Positions 16,009 through 24,810 of a stretch of DNA of 64,000 bases are shown piece by piece. Source of the stretch: Streptomyces rugosispiralis (GTDB lineage Bacteria; Actinomycetota; Actinomycetes; Streptomycetales; Streptomycetaceae); assembly GCF_024505145.1 (NCBI RefSeq), contig NZ_JANIAA010000017.1, forward strand, positions 118,224 through 182,223, read 5' to 3'. A program made the position numbers and the translations under genes. How positions within the stretch are numbered: position 1 is the first letter of the stretch; the number at the start of each line of letters is the position of its first letter. The notes beneath the pieces are model-generated. The model was given only the letters and a program-made list of their open reading frames with translations. It did not search any database and had not been told where the DNA came from.

Positions 16009-17135
16009 GCGTGTTCCGGAACATCCGGTACGCGGCCGGGCCGACCGGCGCCGCGCGGTTCGCCGCGCCGGCCCCGGTACACGGCGTACCCGGCGCCGAC
16101 GAGCCGGGGCCGACGGCTCCGGCACCCGAGCGGCGGTTCCCGGCGGACCTGAGCCCGCTGACGGGCCCGGGATGGGTGCGTGGCGAGGACTATCTGACGC
16201 TCAACGTCTGGACGCCACGGACCGACGGAAACGCCCCGGTGATGGTCTTCGTGCACGGCGGCGCGTTCATCTCCGGCACCGGCCAGGCGCCGGTGTACGA
16301 CGGGACGTCGTTCGTCCGCGACGGCGTGGTCCTGGTCACCCTCAACTACCGCCTGGGCGCGCTGGGTTGGCTCGATCTGCCGGACGCCCCGCGCAATCGG
16401 GGTCTGCTGGACGTGCTCGCGGCGCTGCGCTGGGTGCGTGAGCACATCGCGGGCTACGGCGGGGACCCGGACCGGGTCACGGTGTTCGGGCAGTCGGCCG
16501 GAGGGATGATCCTCAGCGCGCTGCTGCTGATGCCCGAGGCCGCCGGGCTGTTCCGGGGCGCGATCAGCCAGAGCGGTGGGCTCTACGCCCTGACCGGCGC
16601 GGAGGCGGCGGAGACGACCCGCGCTCTGGCGGACCGGCTGGGCGTTGCGGCGACGGCCGAGGCGTTCGCCGACATCCCCGACGAGCGTCTGGTGTCCGCG
16701 CTCGCCGAGGTGCCCGGGGTGGGGCCGCGGCTGTCACCGCTCGGTGTGGTGTTCGACGGGCTCGACGACGCGCCGCCGCCGCATCCGGTGGATCTGCTGG
16801 TGGGCACGAACACCCAGGAGTCGCTGCTCTACCAGCGGCCGGAACAGAGCGCGGCCCTCGACGCGATCTTCCGCGACGCCCGGGAGCGGCTGGTGTCCCG
16901 CCACGGCAAGGCGTTCACGTACGACTTCGACTGGCGGGGCGGGCCGTTCGGCGCGTGCCACGCCGTGGAGCTCCCGTTCGTCTTCGACACCACCGATCTG
17001 CCCGCGCTCCGCACGGCGAACGGACTGCTCGGACCGGACGTCCCACCGTCGCTGGCCGCCGAGATGCACGGCGCGTGGGTGCGCTTCGCCATGAGCGGGG
17101 ACCCCGGCTGGTCGGGAACGCACCGGTTCCACTAG
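15999..17135 (+). CDS. type B carboxylesterase family protein
   Basis: A 378-residue alpha/beta hydrolase. VMVFVHGGAFISG is the oxyanion-hole motif, VFGQSAGGMILSALL the nucleophile elbow (G-x-S-x-G), and GGPFGACHAVELPFVF carries the catalytic-histidine region. It is shorter than typical 500-residue type B esterases, especially near the N-terminus, but the catalytic parts are complete. The ATG at 15999 lies behind GAAGGAG within the end of the MBL gene. It may hydrolyse the same or a downstream ester. The gene ends before a multi-stem terminator shared with the convergent MHYT gene. Confidence 0.88.
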   Translation: MAVSVFRNIRYAAGPTGAARFAAPAPVHGVPGADEPGPTAPAPERRFPADLSPLTGPGWVRGEDYLTLNVWTPRTDGNAPVMVFVHGGAFISGTGQAPVYDGTSFVRDGVVLVTLNYRLGALGWLDLPDAPRNRGLLDVLAALRWVREHIAGYGGDPDRVTVFGQSAGGMILSALLLMPEAAGLFRGAISQSGGLYALTGAEAAETTRALADRLGVAATAEAFADIPDERLVSALAEVPGVGPRLSPLGVVFDGLDDAPPPHPVDLLVGTNTQESLLYQRPEQSAALDAIFRDARERLVSRHGKAFTYDFDWRGGPFGACHAVELPFVFDTTDLPALRTANGLLGPDVPPSLAAEMHGAWVRFAMSGDPGWSGTHRFH

Positions 17136-17154
17136 GGCGTGCGGAGCGCGGCGC

Positions 17155-17206
17155 GGCGGCCGTGGCGGCGGATCGGTGTCCGCTCCGCGCGCGGGTCACG
17201 GCCGCC
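17155..17206. terminator. bidirectional stem-loop between carboxylesterase and MHYT genes
   Basis: GGCGGCCGTG and CACGGCCGCC pair perfectly. An alternative arm, GCGGAGCG at 17141 with CGCTCCGC at 17181, overlaps it. The structure lies in the 109-bp gap between convergent stops. Confidence 0.55.
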
Positions 17207-17244
17207 TCGTCGTGCCCCGGAACCGCCCCGGAACGGCCGTGGGT

Positions 17245-18138
17245 TCACCAGTCGCGGTACTCGTGGCGGCCATGGGGCGGGGCCGGGCGGTTCGTCCGGA
17301 CCCGGGCGGGCTCCTCCTCCGGCGGCCACGTCGGCCAGACCGGCCGGGGCGGTGGTGGCGGGGTTCTGCGCGCACTGTCCGCCTTCTTCTCGTTCCACTC
17401 CCCCTCGCCCAGGACGAGCAGTGGATCGAACATGATGATGGTCCCGGCGATCACCAGGAAGATCACCGGGCCGATCAGCATGGGGAGGATCAGCGAAGCG
17501 GGCGCCTCACCGCCCACGGAGGCGCTGAGCACATCGTCCAGCCGCACGCTGACCGCGGCCATGCCCGTGTAGTGCATCCCGGTCACGGCGACCCCCATCA
17601 CCATGCTCGACGCCAGGCTGGCGCGGAAACCTTGGATGGTCACGGCGGCCCAGAGGGCGGCGGTCGCGGCCGCGACCGCGATCAGGACGGAGAGCAGGAC
17701 GGTCGGCACGGAGTACTCCAGATGCCCCTGCATGCGGATCGCGGACATCCCGATGTAGTGCATGCCCGCGACACCGAGTCCGGTGAACACACCGGCCGAG
17801 AGCAGCACCCCCGGGGAGGTGCCCCGGTAGCCGACCATGAAGACGCCGATGCCGACGACGACGATCGCCACGGCAAGGCTGAGCAGGGTGATCGGTACGT
17901 CGAAGCCGATCGGGGTCTCCTTCACATGGAACCCCATCATGGCGATGAAGTGCATCGTCCAGATGCCCGAGCCGATCGACGCGGAGCCGAGCGCGAGCCA
18001 GCCCGCCTTCCAGGAGCGCTGGGTGCGCACGGACCGGGCGGTACAGCGTAAGCCGAGGGCTCCTCCCAGACAGGCCATGAGGTAGGCCGCCAGCGGGGTG
18101 GCGGCCCCGTAGTTGAACCCGTCGATCGTGCCGTACAT
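17245..18138 (-). CDS. MHYT-domain integral membrane sensor protein
   Basis: A 297-residue polytopic protein with about seven transmembrane helices and three MHYT motifs: IWTMHFIAMMGF, VAGMHYIGMSAI and VTGMHYTGMAAV. MHYT repeats are proposed to bind copper and sense O2, CO or NO at the outer membrane face. Here no GGDEF, EAL or kinase domain follows, only a Pro-rich basic tail of about 50 residues. Codon 30 (18049-18051) is TTA, so full expression should need the bldA leucyl-tRNA. The ribosome site GGTGGAG precedes the ATG. No signalling partner lies beside it. Confidence 0.9.
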   Translation of the reverse strand: MYGTIDGFNYGAATPLAAYLMACLGGALGLRCTARSVRTQRSWKAGWLALGSASIGSGIWTMHFIAMMGFHVKETPIGFDVPITLLSLAVAIVVVGIGVFMVGYRGTSPGVLLSAGVFTGLGVAGMHYIGMSAIRMQGHLEYSVPTVLLSVLIAVAAATAALWAAVTIQGFRASLASSMVMGVAVTGMHYTGMAAVSVRLDDVLSASVGGEAPASLILPMLIGPVIFLVIAGTIIMFDPLLVLGEGEWNEKKADSARRTPPPPPRPVWPTWPPEEEPARVRTNRPAPPHGRHEYRDW

Positions 18139-18503
18139 GTACGCTCCACCCTTTTCGCCGCGGGGATCCTGTGCAGAAACGTTGGTTCACCGGCGAGGGT
18201 AGGGCGCGGCCGAGCACGCCACCCACACATTTGGTCACGCATCGATAAAGGTGTCTCACCGGGCGTGACGGGATGTCACGTGATTCACCTCATGTCCGTT
18301 TTCCCCTTTGTCGTAGATGGGTGGTGTTGTGCCGGGGGCATGTGCCTGGCACAAGGGCGGCCCGGGGCGGCCGAGGGTCGCCGCGGGGCGGTGCGCGGGT
18401 GGCCCGGGGGCGGCGCGCGGGTGACCCGGGGTGGCGCGAGTGCGGCCCGGGGCGGCGCGAGTGCGGCCCGGGGGCCATCCGCGCCGCCCTCGCCCCGGAG
18501 CGT
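18139..18503. other. 365-bp intergenic region with a hairpin and degenerate GC-rich repeats
   Basis: No convincing gene. TTGTGCC at 18327-18333 pairs with GGCACAA at 18348-18354. From about 18355 to 18475 runs a degenerate 20-25-bp repeat with cores such as GGCCCGGGG and GGCGCGAGTG. It lies between the MHYT promoter and the 3' end of a small minus-strand gene, and marks the left border of the conflict-type island. Confidence 0.6.
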
Positions 18504-18746
18504 CTACGCCGCGGATGAGCCCTCCGGATGTCTTACGGCTTTCTTCACCGCTCGCTCCACCTCGAATCTGCTCAACCCGGCCGACGTGGCGTGCTCCGTG
18601 ATCGCCGCCTGCACCCGCTCCGCCGCCGCACGCCACCGCTCCCACTGGTCCCGGCGCTCCTCGCCGTCCAGCCCGAACATCAGGCGATGCTCTGCATCGG
18701 CGGATTTTTGCAGGTCAATCAGCTCATCAGTCACCAGATCAGACAT
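18504..18746 (-). CDS. small helical hypothetical protein at the island edge
   Basis: An 80-residue, strongly helical, charged protein (MSDLVTDELIDLQKSADAEH, ending KKAVRHPEGSSAA). The ATG at 18746 is chosen over the earlier in-frame ATG because MSDLV is where the compositionally sound protein begins. It contains no known motif and resembles small cytosolic adaptor-like proteins only in composition. It diverges from the CHAT gene across a 197-bp regulatory interval, so co-regulation with the island is possible. Confidence 0.6.
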   Translation of the reverse strand: MSDLVTDELIDLQKSADAEHRLMFGLDGEERRDQWERWRAAAERVQAAITEHATSAGLSRFEVERAVKKAVRHPEGSSAA

Positions 18747-18786
18747 GCGAGCGATTCTAAGGAAACCGTACGAAGAAGAGTGCGGA

Positions 18787-18814
18787 GGCGCCGCGGGAGT
18801 TTTCACGCGGCGCC
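18787..18814. promoter_or_regulatory. hairpin in the divergent region upstream of the CHAT operon
   Basis: GGCGCCGCG and CGCGGCGCC pair perfectly around a 10-nt loop holding a T-rich patch. It lies 130 bp before the CHAT start codon, probably in the leader or promoter region, and may be an attenuator or operator. Confidence 0.4.
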
Positions 18815-18943
18815 GGACCCGCGTATCCGAGCGGGCGATTCGCGGACGTCTTCTGGTCGGTTTCCGGAAAGAGCGATCAAAGGACTCCTGCGCTCACGCG
18901 GACGGGCGGATGATGAGAGGAGCATGACGAAGGGGGACGTTTC

Positions 18944-21900
18944 ATGCGCAGCGAGGATCTCGCGGCATTACGCGACCGCGCCGAACGAGCCGCGGCCGAC
19001 GCGCTGGCGTTGATCGCCCCGCCCCCGCCGGAGAACCCGGCCACCGAGAGCCCGGCCGTCAAGAGCCCTGCCACGAAGGGCCCGGCCACCGAGAGCCCGG
19101 CCACCGAGGACCCGGTGGCCCAGGGCTCGTCCGCCCCCGCCGGTTCGAAGGGCCCCGGTGCGGACGGCTCGTCCGACGGCCCGGCGGCCATGCGGGCGCC
19201 CGACGGCACTCGGTCCCCCGCCACCGCCGACCCCGCATTGCTCGACCGACGCATCGCCGAACTCGACGGACTGGAAGCCGAGTTGGCGGCGGCCGTGCCC
19301 GACGGGGACGCGCTGCTGTGCACCGTACGCGCCCGGCTCGGCGGCCTGTACGCCAACCGCTATGGGCGCAATCCCACGGACGACGACCGGCGCAGGGGCC
19401 TGCGGGTGCTGCGGGCCGCCCGCGCCCCTAAGACGCTCGACCCACGGGACGAGCGGGCCTCCGCCTTCCACCTGGTGCGACTGCTGCTGACGCCCGGTAT
19501 GACGGCCGGATGGGACGGCACGCTGTCCCGTCTCCAGGAGTCCTTCGATTTGGGGCGCCGAGTGGCGCTTGGCGACCCTGAACTCACCGCCGATCTGACC
19601 GAGCTGCGGGGTCTGGTGACCGAGCTGGCGCCGACCCTCCCCGAAGACGCCGCCGAATCCCTGCTCTGGACGGCCGGCGTCCTCGAGCGGGTGCCCGCCG
19701 TCGTACGCTCCCGGGACCTCGATCAGATGGCCGACCTGGCCGCGCAGATGGCGCAGCGGCTGCCGGGCCGCAACTCCGAGCTGCTACGCACCCTGAGCGG
19801 CCTGGCCGCCGAGTTCTCCGGGTCCGGGGAGACGGGCGAAGGCGGTGCGGCTGCCGTAGGCGATGAGGTCAAGGCGATGGCGGAGTCCTCCGATGAGGAG
19901 ACGGCCCTCACCTTCGCGGAGACCGCCCTCCTGCTGGAGCTCGAAGTGCCCGGCACCATCCGGGCCGAGGATCTGGGGGCCCTGGTCAACGAGGTGAGCA
20001 AGGGACCGGCCGGTGAAGAGGCGGAGACCGCGATGCGCGCCGCGATGAGCCGCATGGCGCACGGCATGCGCACGGGCGACGCCGACCGGCTGGCCGAGGC
20101 GGCCGAGTTGATCGGCACCGCCGCCGGTGCGGGATCCGGCCGGGTGGACTGGATGGCCGGGGTCATATCCCCGGGACTGCTGGCCGCGGCCAACATCCTG
20201 GGCGGCAATCTGACGGACCGCGACCAGGCGCGTGCCCGCCTCGACGCGCTCTTCGGCCCCGCCTCCGCGGTGTTCGAATCCGCCCACGCGACCGGGCCCG
20301 GCGCGGAGGGGCTGAGGCTGTGCACCCGTTGCATGCACCTGCAACTGCGCCTCACCGAGGCGCTGGACGAGCGGGACACCGAAACGCTGGAGGAGCTTCT
20401 GGACGAACTGCTCGACCTGCTGGAGGAGGCCGGCGAGAACAGCGAATGGCAGTTCCTGGTGCTTTTCCTGCTCGGACAGGCCCAGTTGAGCCTGGCCACG
20501 CTGGACGGCGGGATCCCCGCGCTACGGGCCGGCGTGGCCTACTTCGAGGAGGCGGCGAACCACCCGAGGCTCCCGAGGTTCGCACGGCCCCTCATGGACG
20601 CGCAGTGCGCGCCCCTGCTGGCCCTCTTCTCCATGGTCGAACCGGATCCCGCGCGGGTCTCCGAGGCCGTGTCCAGGGCCCGCCGGGCCCTGGACGGCCC
20701 CGCCTCGACCCCCGACCAGCGGGTGTGGATCCGGCAGGGCATCGGCCTTGCGCTGCTCGCCGTCCACAGGTCGACCGGCGACCGTGCCGACCTGGATGAG
20801 GCGGTCGGGGAGCTGGAACAGGCCAGGCGGGAACTCACCGAGCGCACCAACCCGGACATCCGGCAGAAGCTGCTGTGGGAGCTGGCCGAGGCGTACCGGC
20901 TGCGCGATGACACGGAGGCGGCCGTCGCCACCGCCCATGCCTCGCTGTGGGTGCTGGCGGAGGACGTGCTGCTGCAACTCGGCGCCGAGCACGGCCTCGA
21001 GGTGGCCAGGGCGGGGGCCAGCCGTGGGCTGCTCGCCGCCCACTGGGCCGCCGTGGACGGCCGGATCGAGGAGGCCGTGACGTCGCTGGAGAACGGGCGG
21101 GGCCTGGTGCTGCGCGCCGCGGCCGCGGCCGCCGGGGTTCCCGAGCAGTTGGCCGCCCGGGGCGAGGCGGAGCTGGCCGAGCAGTGGCGGACCGCCGTAC
21201 GGGACCTCCCGCCCCGGGCCGCGTCGACCGGCGGCGGGCCCGCGCCCGGCATCGGCGGCGGTACCCCGGAGGAGGTCCGGAACGCGCTCGCGCGGGTCAT
21301 GCCGGCCGGGGCCGCCCCCGGCGTCGAGATCCCCAGCACGCTGCGCCGCCGCGCGCTGGACGTGCTGCGGCGGGACAGCGGCGAGGCGCCGCTGCGCGGG
21401 CTGCTCGGCGCGCCCGGCATCGGGGAGTTGCGGGACGGGCTGCGCGCCACCGACTCCGACGCCCTGGTGTATCTGGTACCCGGGCAGGGCACCGCCGATG
21501 GCGTGGCCGTCCTGGTGCGGAGCACCGGTGAGCCGACTGCGCTGCCGCTGCCGGGGCTGGGCGCGCTCGGCCGGGAGCCGCTGGAGCGCTATCTGGACGC
21601 GGGTGCCCGGCGGTCGGCCGTGTCCGAGCAGGGCATGGACGCCCATGCCGAGGCCCATCGCGGCTGGGAGGCGGCGCTGGAGGGGCTGTGCGACTGGGCG
21701 GGCCCGGCCGTCCTCGCGCCCGTGCTGGACGCGCTGGACGCCCAGGCGGAGGACGGGCCCGGAGCACACGCGGAACCCGACGCGCCGGTCCGGCTGGTCC
21801 TCGTGCCGTGCGGCAACCTCGGTGCCGTTCCGTGGCACGCCGCCCGCCTCCCCGGGCCACGGCCCGACGGACGGCGCCCGTACGCGTACGCCTGCGAGGA

Positions 21901-22723
21901 CGCCGTCATCTCGTACGCCGCGTCCGGCGGCGAGTTCCTGCGGGCCGCCCGGCGCGGCCGGGTGGCCGCGAGCGAGCGCGCGGTTCTGGTGGCCGACCCC
22001 AGCGGGGATCTGACGTGGGCGCAGGACGAGGTGACGGCCCTTCGCACGGCGTACTACACCGAGGCCCTGCTCTACGGCTGGCACGAGGACGCGGACGAGA
22101 GCGCGCTGGGCACCCCCGATGACGTGCTCTCCCACCTCCCCGGGGACCCGGCCGTACCCGCCGCCTCGCTGCTGCACCTGGTGGTACACGGCCTGGCCGG
22201 GCTGCGGCCCACCGACTCGGCCCTCCACCTGGCCGGCCCGGACACCACGAGCGACCCCGCGGACACCCCGGACCTGGGCAGGCTGACGGTGACGCGCATT
22301 CTCGACGTACCCGCCGGGGTACGACCCGCCACCGGGCCGCTGATCGTGCTCAGCGCCTGCGAGACGGACCTCAGCAGCCGTGACCACGACGAGGCGCTGA
22401 CCCCGACCACCGCGCTGCTGGCGCGCGGCGCCACGGATGTGGTGGGTTCGCGGTGGAAGGTCTCGGACAGCGCCTCGGCCGCGCTGATGGTGGTCTTCCA
22501 CCACCATCTGACCGTCGCCGGGCTGGCCCCGCCGGACGCCCTGCGCGCAGCCCAGCTGTGGATGCTCGACCACGACCGCCATCCCGTCCCCGGGCTGACC
22601 GGGCTCCTGCTGGCCGAGACGCAGAGCGACGCGGGGGGCCTGGGCCGGGCCGTCTCCTGGGCCGGATTCATCCACCAGGGCAACCCCGCTCCCCACGCAC
22701 CCGTGGAAGGACGACAGCCATGA
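18944..22723 (+). CDS. TPR-like/CHAT-domain (caspase-like) protein
   Basis: A 1259-residue protein. Residues 25-90 are a low-complexity Pro/Ala/Glu stretch of short repeats. Residues 100-900 are helical and TPR-like. The C-terminal third is a CHAT peptidase domain with the catalytic dyad visible: LLHLVVHGLAG (His near 1082) and IVLSACETDLSS (Cys near 1139), then ALLARGATDVVGSRWKVSD. CHAT proteins are caspase-fold proteases often used as death or immunity effectors, activated when the TPR part senses a partner. GGGGGAC precedes the ATG. Codon 9 is TTA (18968-18970), a bldA signature. The stop overlaps the next ATG. Confidence 0.93.
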   Translation: MRSEDLAALRDRAERAAADALALIAPPPPENPATESPAVKSPATKGPATESPATEDPVAQGSSAPAGSKGPGADGSSDGPAAMRAPDGTRSPATADPALLDRRIAELDGLEAELAAAVPDGDALLCTVRARLGGLYANRYGRNPTDDDRRRGLRVLRAARAPKTLDPRDERASAFHLVRLLLTPGMTAGWDGTLSRLQESFDLGRRVALGDPELTADLTELRGLVTELAPTLPEDAAESLLWTAGVLERVPAVVRSRDLDQMADLAAQMAQRLPGRNSELLRTLSGLAAEFSGSGETGEGGAAAVGDEVKAMAESSDEETALTFAETALLLELEVPGTIRAEDLGALVNEVSKGPAGEEAETAMRAAMSRMAHGMRTGDADRLAEAAELIGTAAGAGSGRVDWMAGVISPGLLAAANILGGNLTDRDQARARLDALFGPASAVFESAHATGPGAEGLRLCTRCMHLQLRLTEALDERDTETLEELLDELLDLLEEAGENSEWQFLVLFLLGQAQLSLATLDGGIPALRAGVAYFEEAANHPRLPRFARPLMDAQCAPLLALFSMVEPDPARVSEAVSRARRALDGPASTPDQRVWIRQGIGLALLAVHRSTGDRADLDEAVGELEQARRELTERTNPDIRQKLLWELAEAYRLRDDTEAAVATAHASLWVLAEDVLLQLGAEHGLEVARAGASRGLLAAHWAAVDGRIEEAVTSLENGRGLVLRAAAAAAGVPEQLAARGEAELAEQWRTAVRDLPPRAASTGGGPAPGIGGGTPEEVRNALARVMPAGAAPGVEIPSTLRRRALDVLRRDSGEAPLRGLLGAPGIGELRDGLRATDSDALVYLVPGQGTADGVAVLVRSTGEPTALPLPGLGALGREPLERYLDAGARRSAVSEQGMDAHAEAHRGWEAALEGLCDWAGPAVLAPVLDALDAQAEDGPGAHAEPDAPVRLVLVPCGNLGAVPWHAARLPGPRPDGRRPYAYACEDAVISYAASGGEFLRAARRGRVAASERAVLVADPSGDLTWAQDEVTALRTAYYTEALLYGWHEDADESALGTPDDVLSHLPGDPAVPAASLLHLVVHGLAGLRPTDSALHLAGPDTTSDPADTPDLGRLTVTRILDVPAGVRPATGPLIVLSACETDLSSRDHDEALTPTTALLARGATDVVGSRWKVSDSASAALMVVFHHHLTVAGLAPPDALRAAQLWMLDHDRHPVPGLTGLLLAETQSDAGGLGRAVSWAGFIHQGNPAPHAPVEGRQP

Positions 22724-23406
22724 CCACCGACGATCTCCTGGAGCTGCTGCGCCGGCATCTGCCGGAGATCCGCGCCTCGCTCACCGCCGCGCAGTTCAGT
22801 GGCTTCCAGGACAGTGTGCTGCGGCTGCGGGCCGCCGGAGACGACGCCAGGGCCGTGCGCGGCGCGGTGCGGCAGGTGCGGCTGGCGCTGCTGCCCCTCC
22901 CCCGTGAGACGGAACTGCGCAGAAAGCTGGACCAGTTCCGGTCCGGGGGCGCGGCGCCCTCCGCCGTCCTGCCGGACACCGACCGGCTGGCCGAGCTGAT
23001 CCGGCTGCTGGACTCCGTGGACTGGCCGACGCTCGACCCCGAGAGCGCCGAGATCGCCCGGTCCGTACGGCAGCGGCTGCTCACCGCCCCCGCGCGGGGT
23101 CCTGAGCAGCTCACGGGCCCGGCCGCCGAGGATCCCGCCGGGGCCGGGTTGATCCGTCTGTCCGATCCCGAACGCGGCGACCGCTACCCGGACTTCCAAT
23201 TCGATCCGGACACCGGTGAGCCACGGCCGGTGGTGCAGCGGATCAACAGAATGCTGCTGTCGGACCAGGACCCGTGGGGCGCCGCCGACTGGTGGCTCGG
23301 CGGCAACACCTGGCTGCGCGACGCGCCCGCCGCCCTGGTGGGGCGGGTGCCGGACGCCCGGCTGACCGAGGCCGCCGCCGCGCTGATCGGAGACGGCGGA
23401 TGGTGA
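22720..23406 (+). CDS. MbcA/ParS-like protein preceding the RES gene (candidate antitoxin)
   Basis: A 228-residue protein. The first 130 residues are helical (LLELLRRHLPEIRASL). The last 60, with PVVQRINRMLLSDQDPWG, AADWWLGGNTWLRDAPAALV and a closing helix, look like the toxin-binding domain of Xre/MbcA/ParS antitoxins that sit before RES toxins. No clear helix-turn-helix is visible, so it may not bind DNA. It starts with ATGA on the CHAT gene and ends within the RES gene, the normal antitoxin-toxin order. The antitoxin call rests on the C-terminus and position. Confidence 0.6.
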   Translation: MTTDDLLELLRRHLPEIRASLTAAQFSGFQDSVLRLRAAGDDARAVRGAVRQVRLALLPLPRETELRRKLDQFRSGGAAPSAVLPDTDRLAELIRLLDSVDWPTLDPESAEIARSVRQRLLTAPARGPEQLTGPAAEDPAGAGLIRLSDPERGDRYPDFQFDPDTGEPRPVVQRINRMLLSDQDPWGAADWWLGGNTWLRDAPAALVGRVPDARLTEAAAALIGDGGW

Positions 23407-24059
23407 GGCAGGCGCCCCCCGAGGGTGCGCGCATGAGCCCGAACCTGTACGTCCTGAGCGCGGGCACCGAGCTGTGGCGCTGTCATGAAACCGCCTACGG
23501 CTGCACCGAGTTCAACCCCAAGCCCGCGCACTCCTTCTTCGGTGGCAACCGCTTCGACGCCACCGCCGAGGACCGGTATCCGTATCTCTACGCGGCCGTG
23601 GCACCGACCACCACCCTCGCCGAGGTGATGCTGCGGGACATGGAGTTCACCGGACCGCAGGGGCGGCGTCAGGTGCCGTGGGCGCTGGCGGCCACCCGTT
23701 CGCTGTCCAAGGTGCGGGTGACCGAGGACCTGGTCCTGGTGCGGCTGATCGAGGAGGAGGACCTGGCCGCGGTGTTCCAGACCTCTTGGCTGCTGGAGAC
23801 GGACGAGTACGCGCAGACCCGCGCCTGGGCGCGGGAGATCCGGCGCCAGGTGCCGGACGCGCAGGGGCTGGTGTGGCAGTCGCGGCGACACCGCCCGCAC
23901 CCCGCCCTGGTGCTGTTCGGCGACCGCTGCGGGGAGGAGCCGCTGAAGGCGGTGCCCGGCCAGGCCCACAACCTGGGCACGTTCGAGGGGGCGGGCGAGG
24001 CCAACCAGCTGCTGGCACCGCTGCGGGCGGTCATCATTCCGCCCGGTATGCGGACATGA
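23400..24059 (+). CDS. RES-domain protein (predicted NAD+-degrading toxin)
   Basis: A 219-residue RES-domain protein. The three name-giving residues are present: Arg27 in ELWRCHE, Glu75 in APTTTLAEVML and Ser161 in LVWQSRRHRPHPALVLF. RES toxins such as MbcT and Xre-RES partners destroy NAD+ by glycohydrolysis or phosphorolysis; that is family knowledge. The ATG at 23400 has GGAGACGG upstream and overlaps the preceding stop; an ATG at 23433 is the alternative. It ends the CHAT operon at a strong terminator. Being in one operon with a CHAT protease suggests two effector arms under one control. Confidence 0.85.
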   Translation: MVRQAPPEGARMSPNLYVLSAGTELWRCHETAYGCTEFNPKPAHSFFGGNRFDATAEDRYPYLYAAVAPTTTLAEVMLRDMEFTGPQGRRQVPWALAATRSLSKVRVTEDLVLVRLIEEEDLAAVFQTSWLLETDEYAQTRAWAREIRRQVPDAQGLVWQSRRHRPHPALVLFGDRCGEEPLKAVPGQAHNLGTFEGAGEANQLLAPLRAVIIPPGMRT

Positions 24060-24063
24060 GCCC

Positions 24064-24092
24064 GCGGGGCGGCGCGGGGGTCGCCGCCCCGC
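24064..24092. terminator. bidirectional terminator between RES and FHA genes
   Basis: GCGGGGCGGCG and CGCCGCCCCGC form an 11-bp perfect stem with a 7-nt loop in the 52-bp gap between the two convergent operons of the island. Confidence 0.75.
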
Positions 24093-24111
24093 GACCCCGC
24101 CCGGCGCCGGC

Positions 24112-24810
24112 TCAGCCGGTGCCGGGCTCCGGTCCGTACAGCCGTACGGCGAAGCTGACCCGCAGCCCGAGCCGCAGCTGGTCGCCGTCGCGCACGGGGG
24201 TGCGCACACCCGCCGCGATCCGGGCGCCGTTGAGATACGTCCCGTTGCGGCTGCCCGCCTCGGGCTCCTCGACCCAGGCGGTACCGTCCGGCTCCACCGT
24301 GATCGAGGCATGACGGCGGGAGACCTTGTTCCAGCCCGTGAACGCGGCGGCGGTCCGCGGCGCCCAGTCCGGGTGACGGCCCAGGCGCAGCGGTGGGCCC
24401 GGGCCGTGGCGGAGCTCCAGACAGGGCTCGGTGCACACCAGCAGCGCATGGGTGCGCGCACAGTCGCAGGACGCGCAACGGGCGTCCCGGGGAGCCACCG
24501 GCGCACGGCAGTTCCAGCAGGGCGCGGACACCTCGCCCCCGGCCCGGGGCGGCGCGAACCGGGGTCCGGGCTGAGGTTCGGGGCGGGGTTCCGGCCGGGG
24601 TCCGGGCCGGGGTTCCGGCCGGGGTCCGGGCCGGGGTCGCGCCTCCGGGGCCTCCGCGTCCGCTTTCCCCGCCGCGTCGGCTCCCGCCGCCTCCGCCGGT
24701 TCGGCCACTTCCGCCGGTCCCGCCGGTGCTTCCGCCGGTCCCGCCGGTGCCTCCCCCTCCTCGTCGTCCGGCTCGCGCCACCACCCAGCCGGAGCGGCCC
24801 CACCGCTCAT
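24112..24810 (-). CDS. zinc-ribbon plus FHA-domain protein
   Basis: A 232-residue protein. Residues 1-90 are Ala/Pro/Glu-rich with PRPEPRPGP repeats. Residues 95-120 form a zinc ribbon (PCWNCRAPVAPRDARCASCDC). Residues 130-228 form an FHA domain with the phosphothreonine-binding residues in RLGRHPDW, KVSRRHASITV and EAGSRNGTYLNG. FHA domains bind Thr-phosphorylated partners, and the kinase-like protein of the same operon is the obvious source. The ATG overlaps the AAA+ gene stop (ATGA); it is the last gene of the four-gene minus-strand operon. Confidence 0.9.
   Translation of the reverse strand: MSGGAAPAGWWREPDDEEGEAPAGPAEAPAGPAEVAEPAEAAGADAAGKADAEAPEARPRPGPRPEPRPGPRPEPRPEPQPGPRFAPPRAGGEVSAPCWNCRAPVAPRDARCASCDCARTHALLVCTEPCLELRHGPGPPLRLGRHPDWAPRTAAAFTGWNKVSRRHASITVEPDGTAWVEEPEAGSRNGTYLNGARIAAGVRTPVRDGDQLRLGLRVSFAVRLYGPEPGTG

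Noticed and set aside
20522..22696. 724-codon open frame on the minus strand
   Set aside because: Antisense to the CHAT domain. The low-complexity Gly/Arg/Gln-rich translation is an artefact of GC-rich codons.
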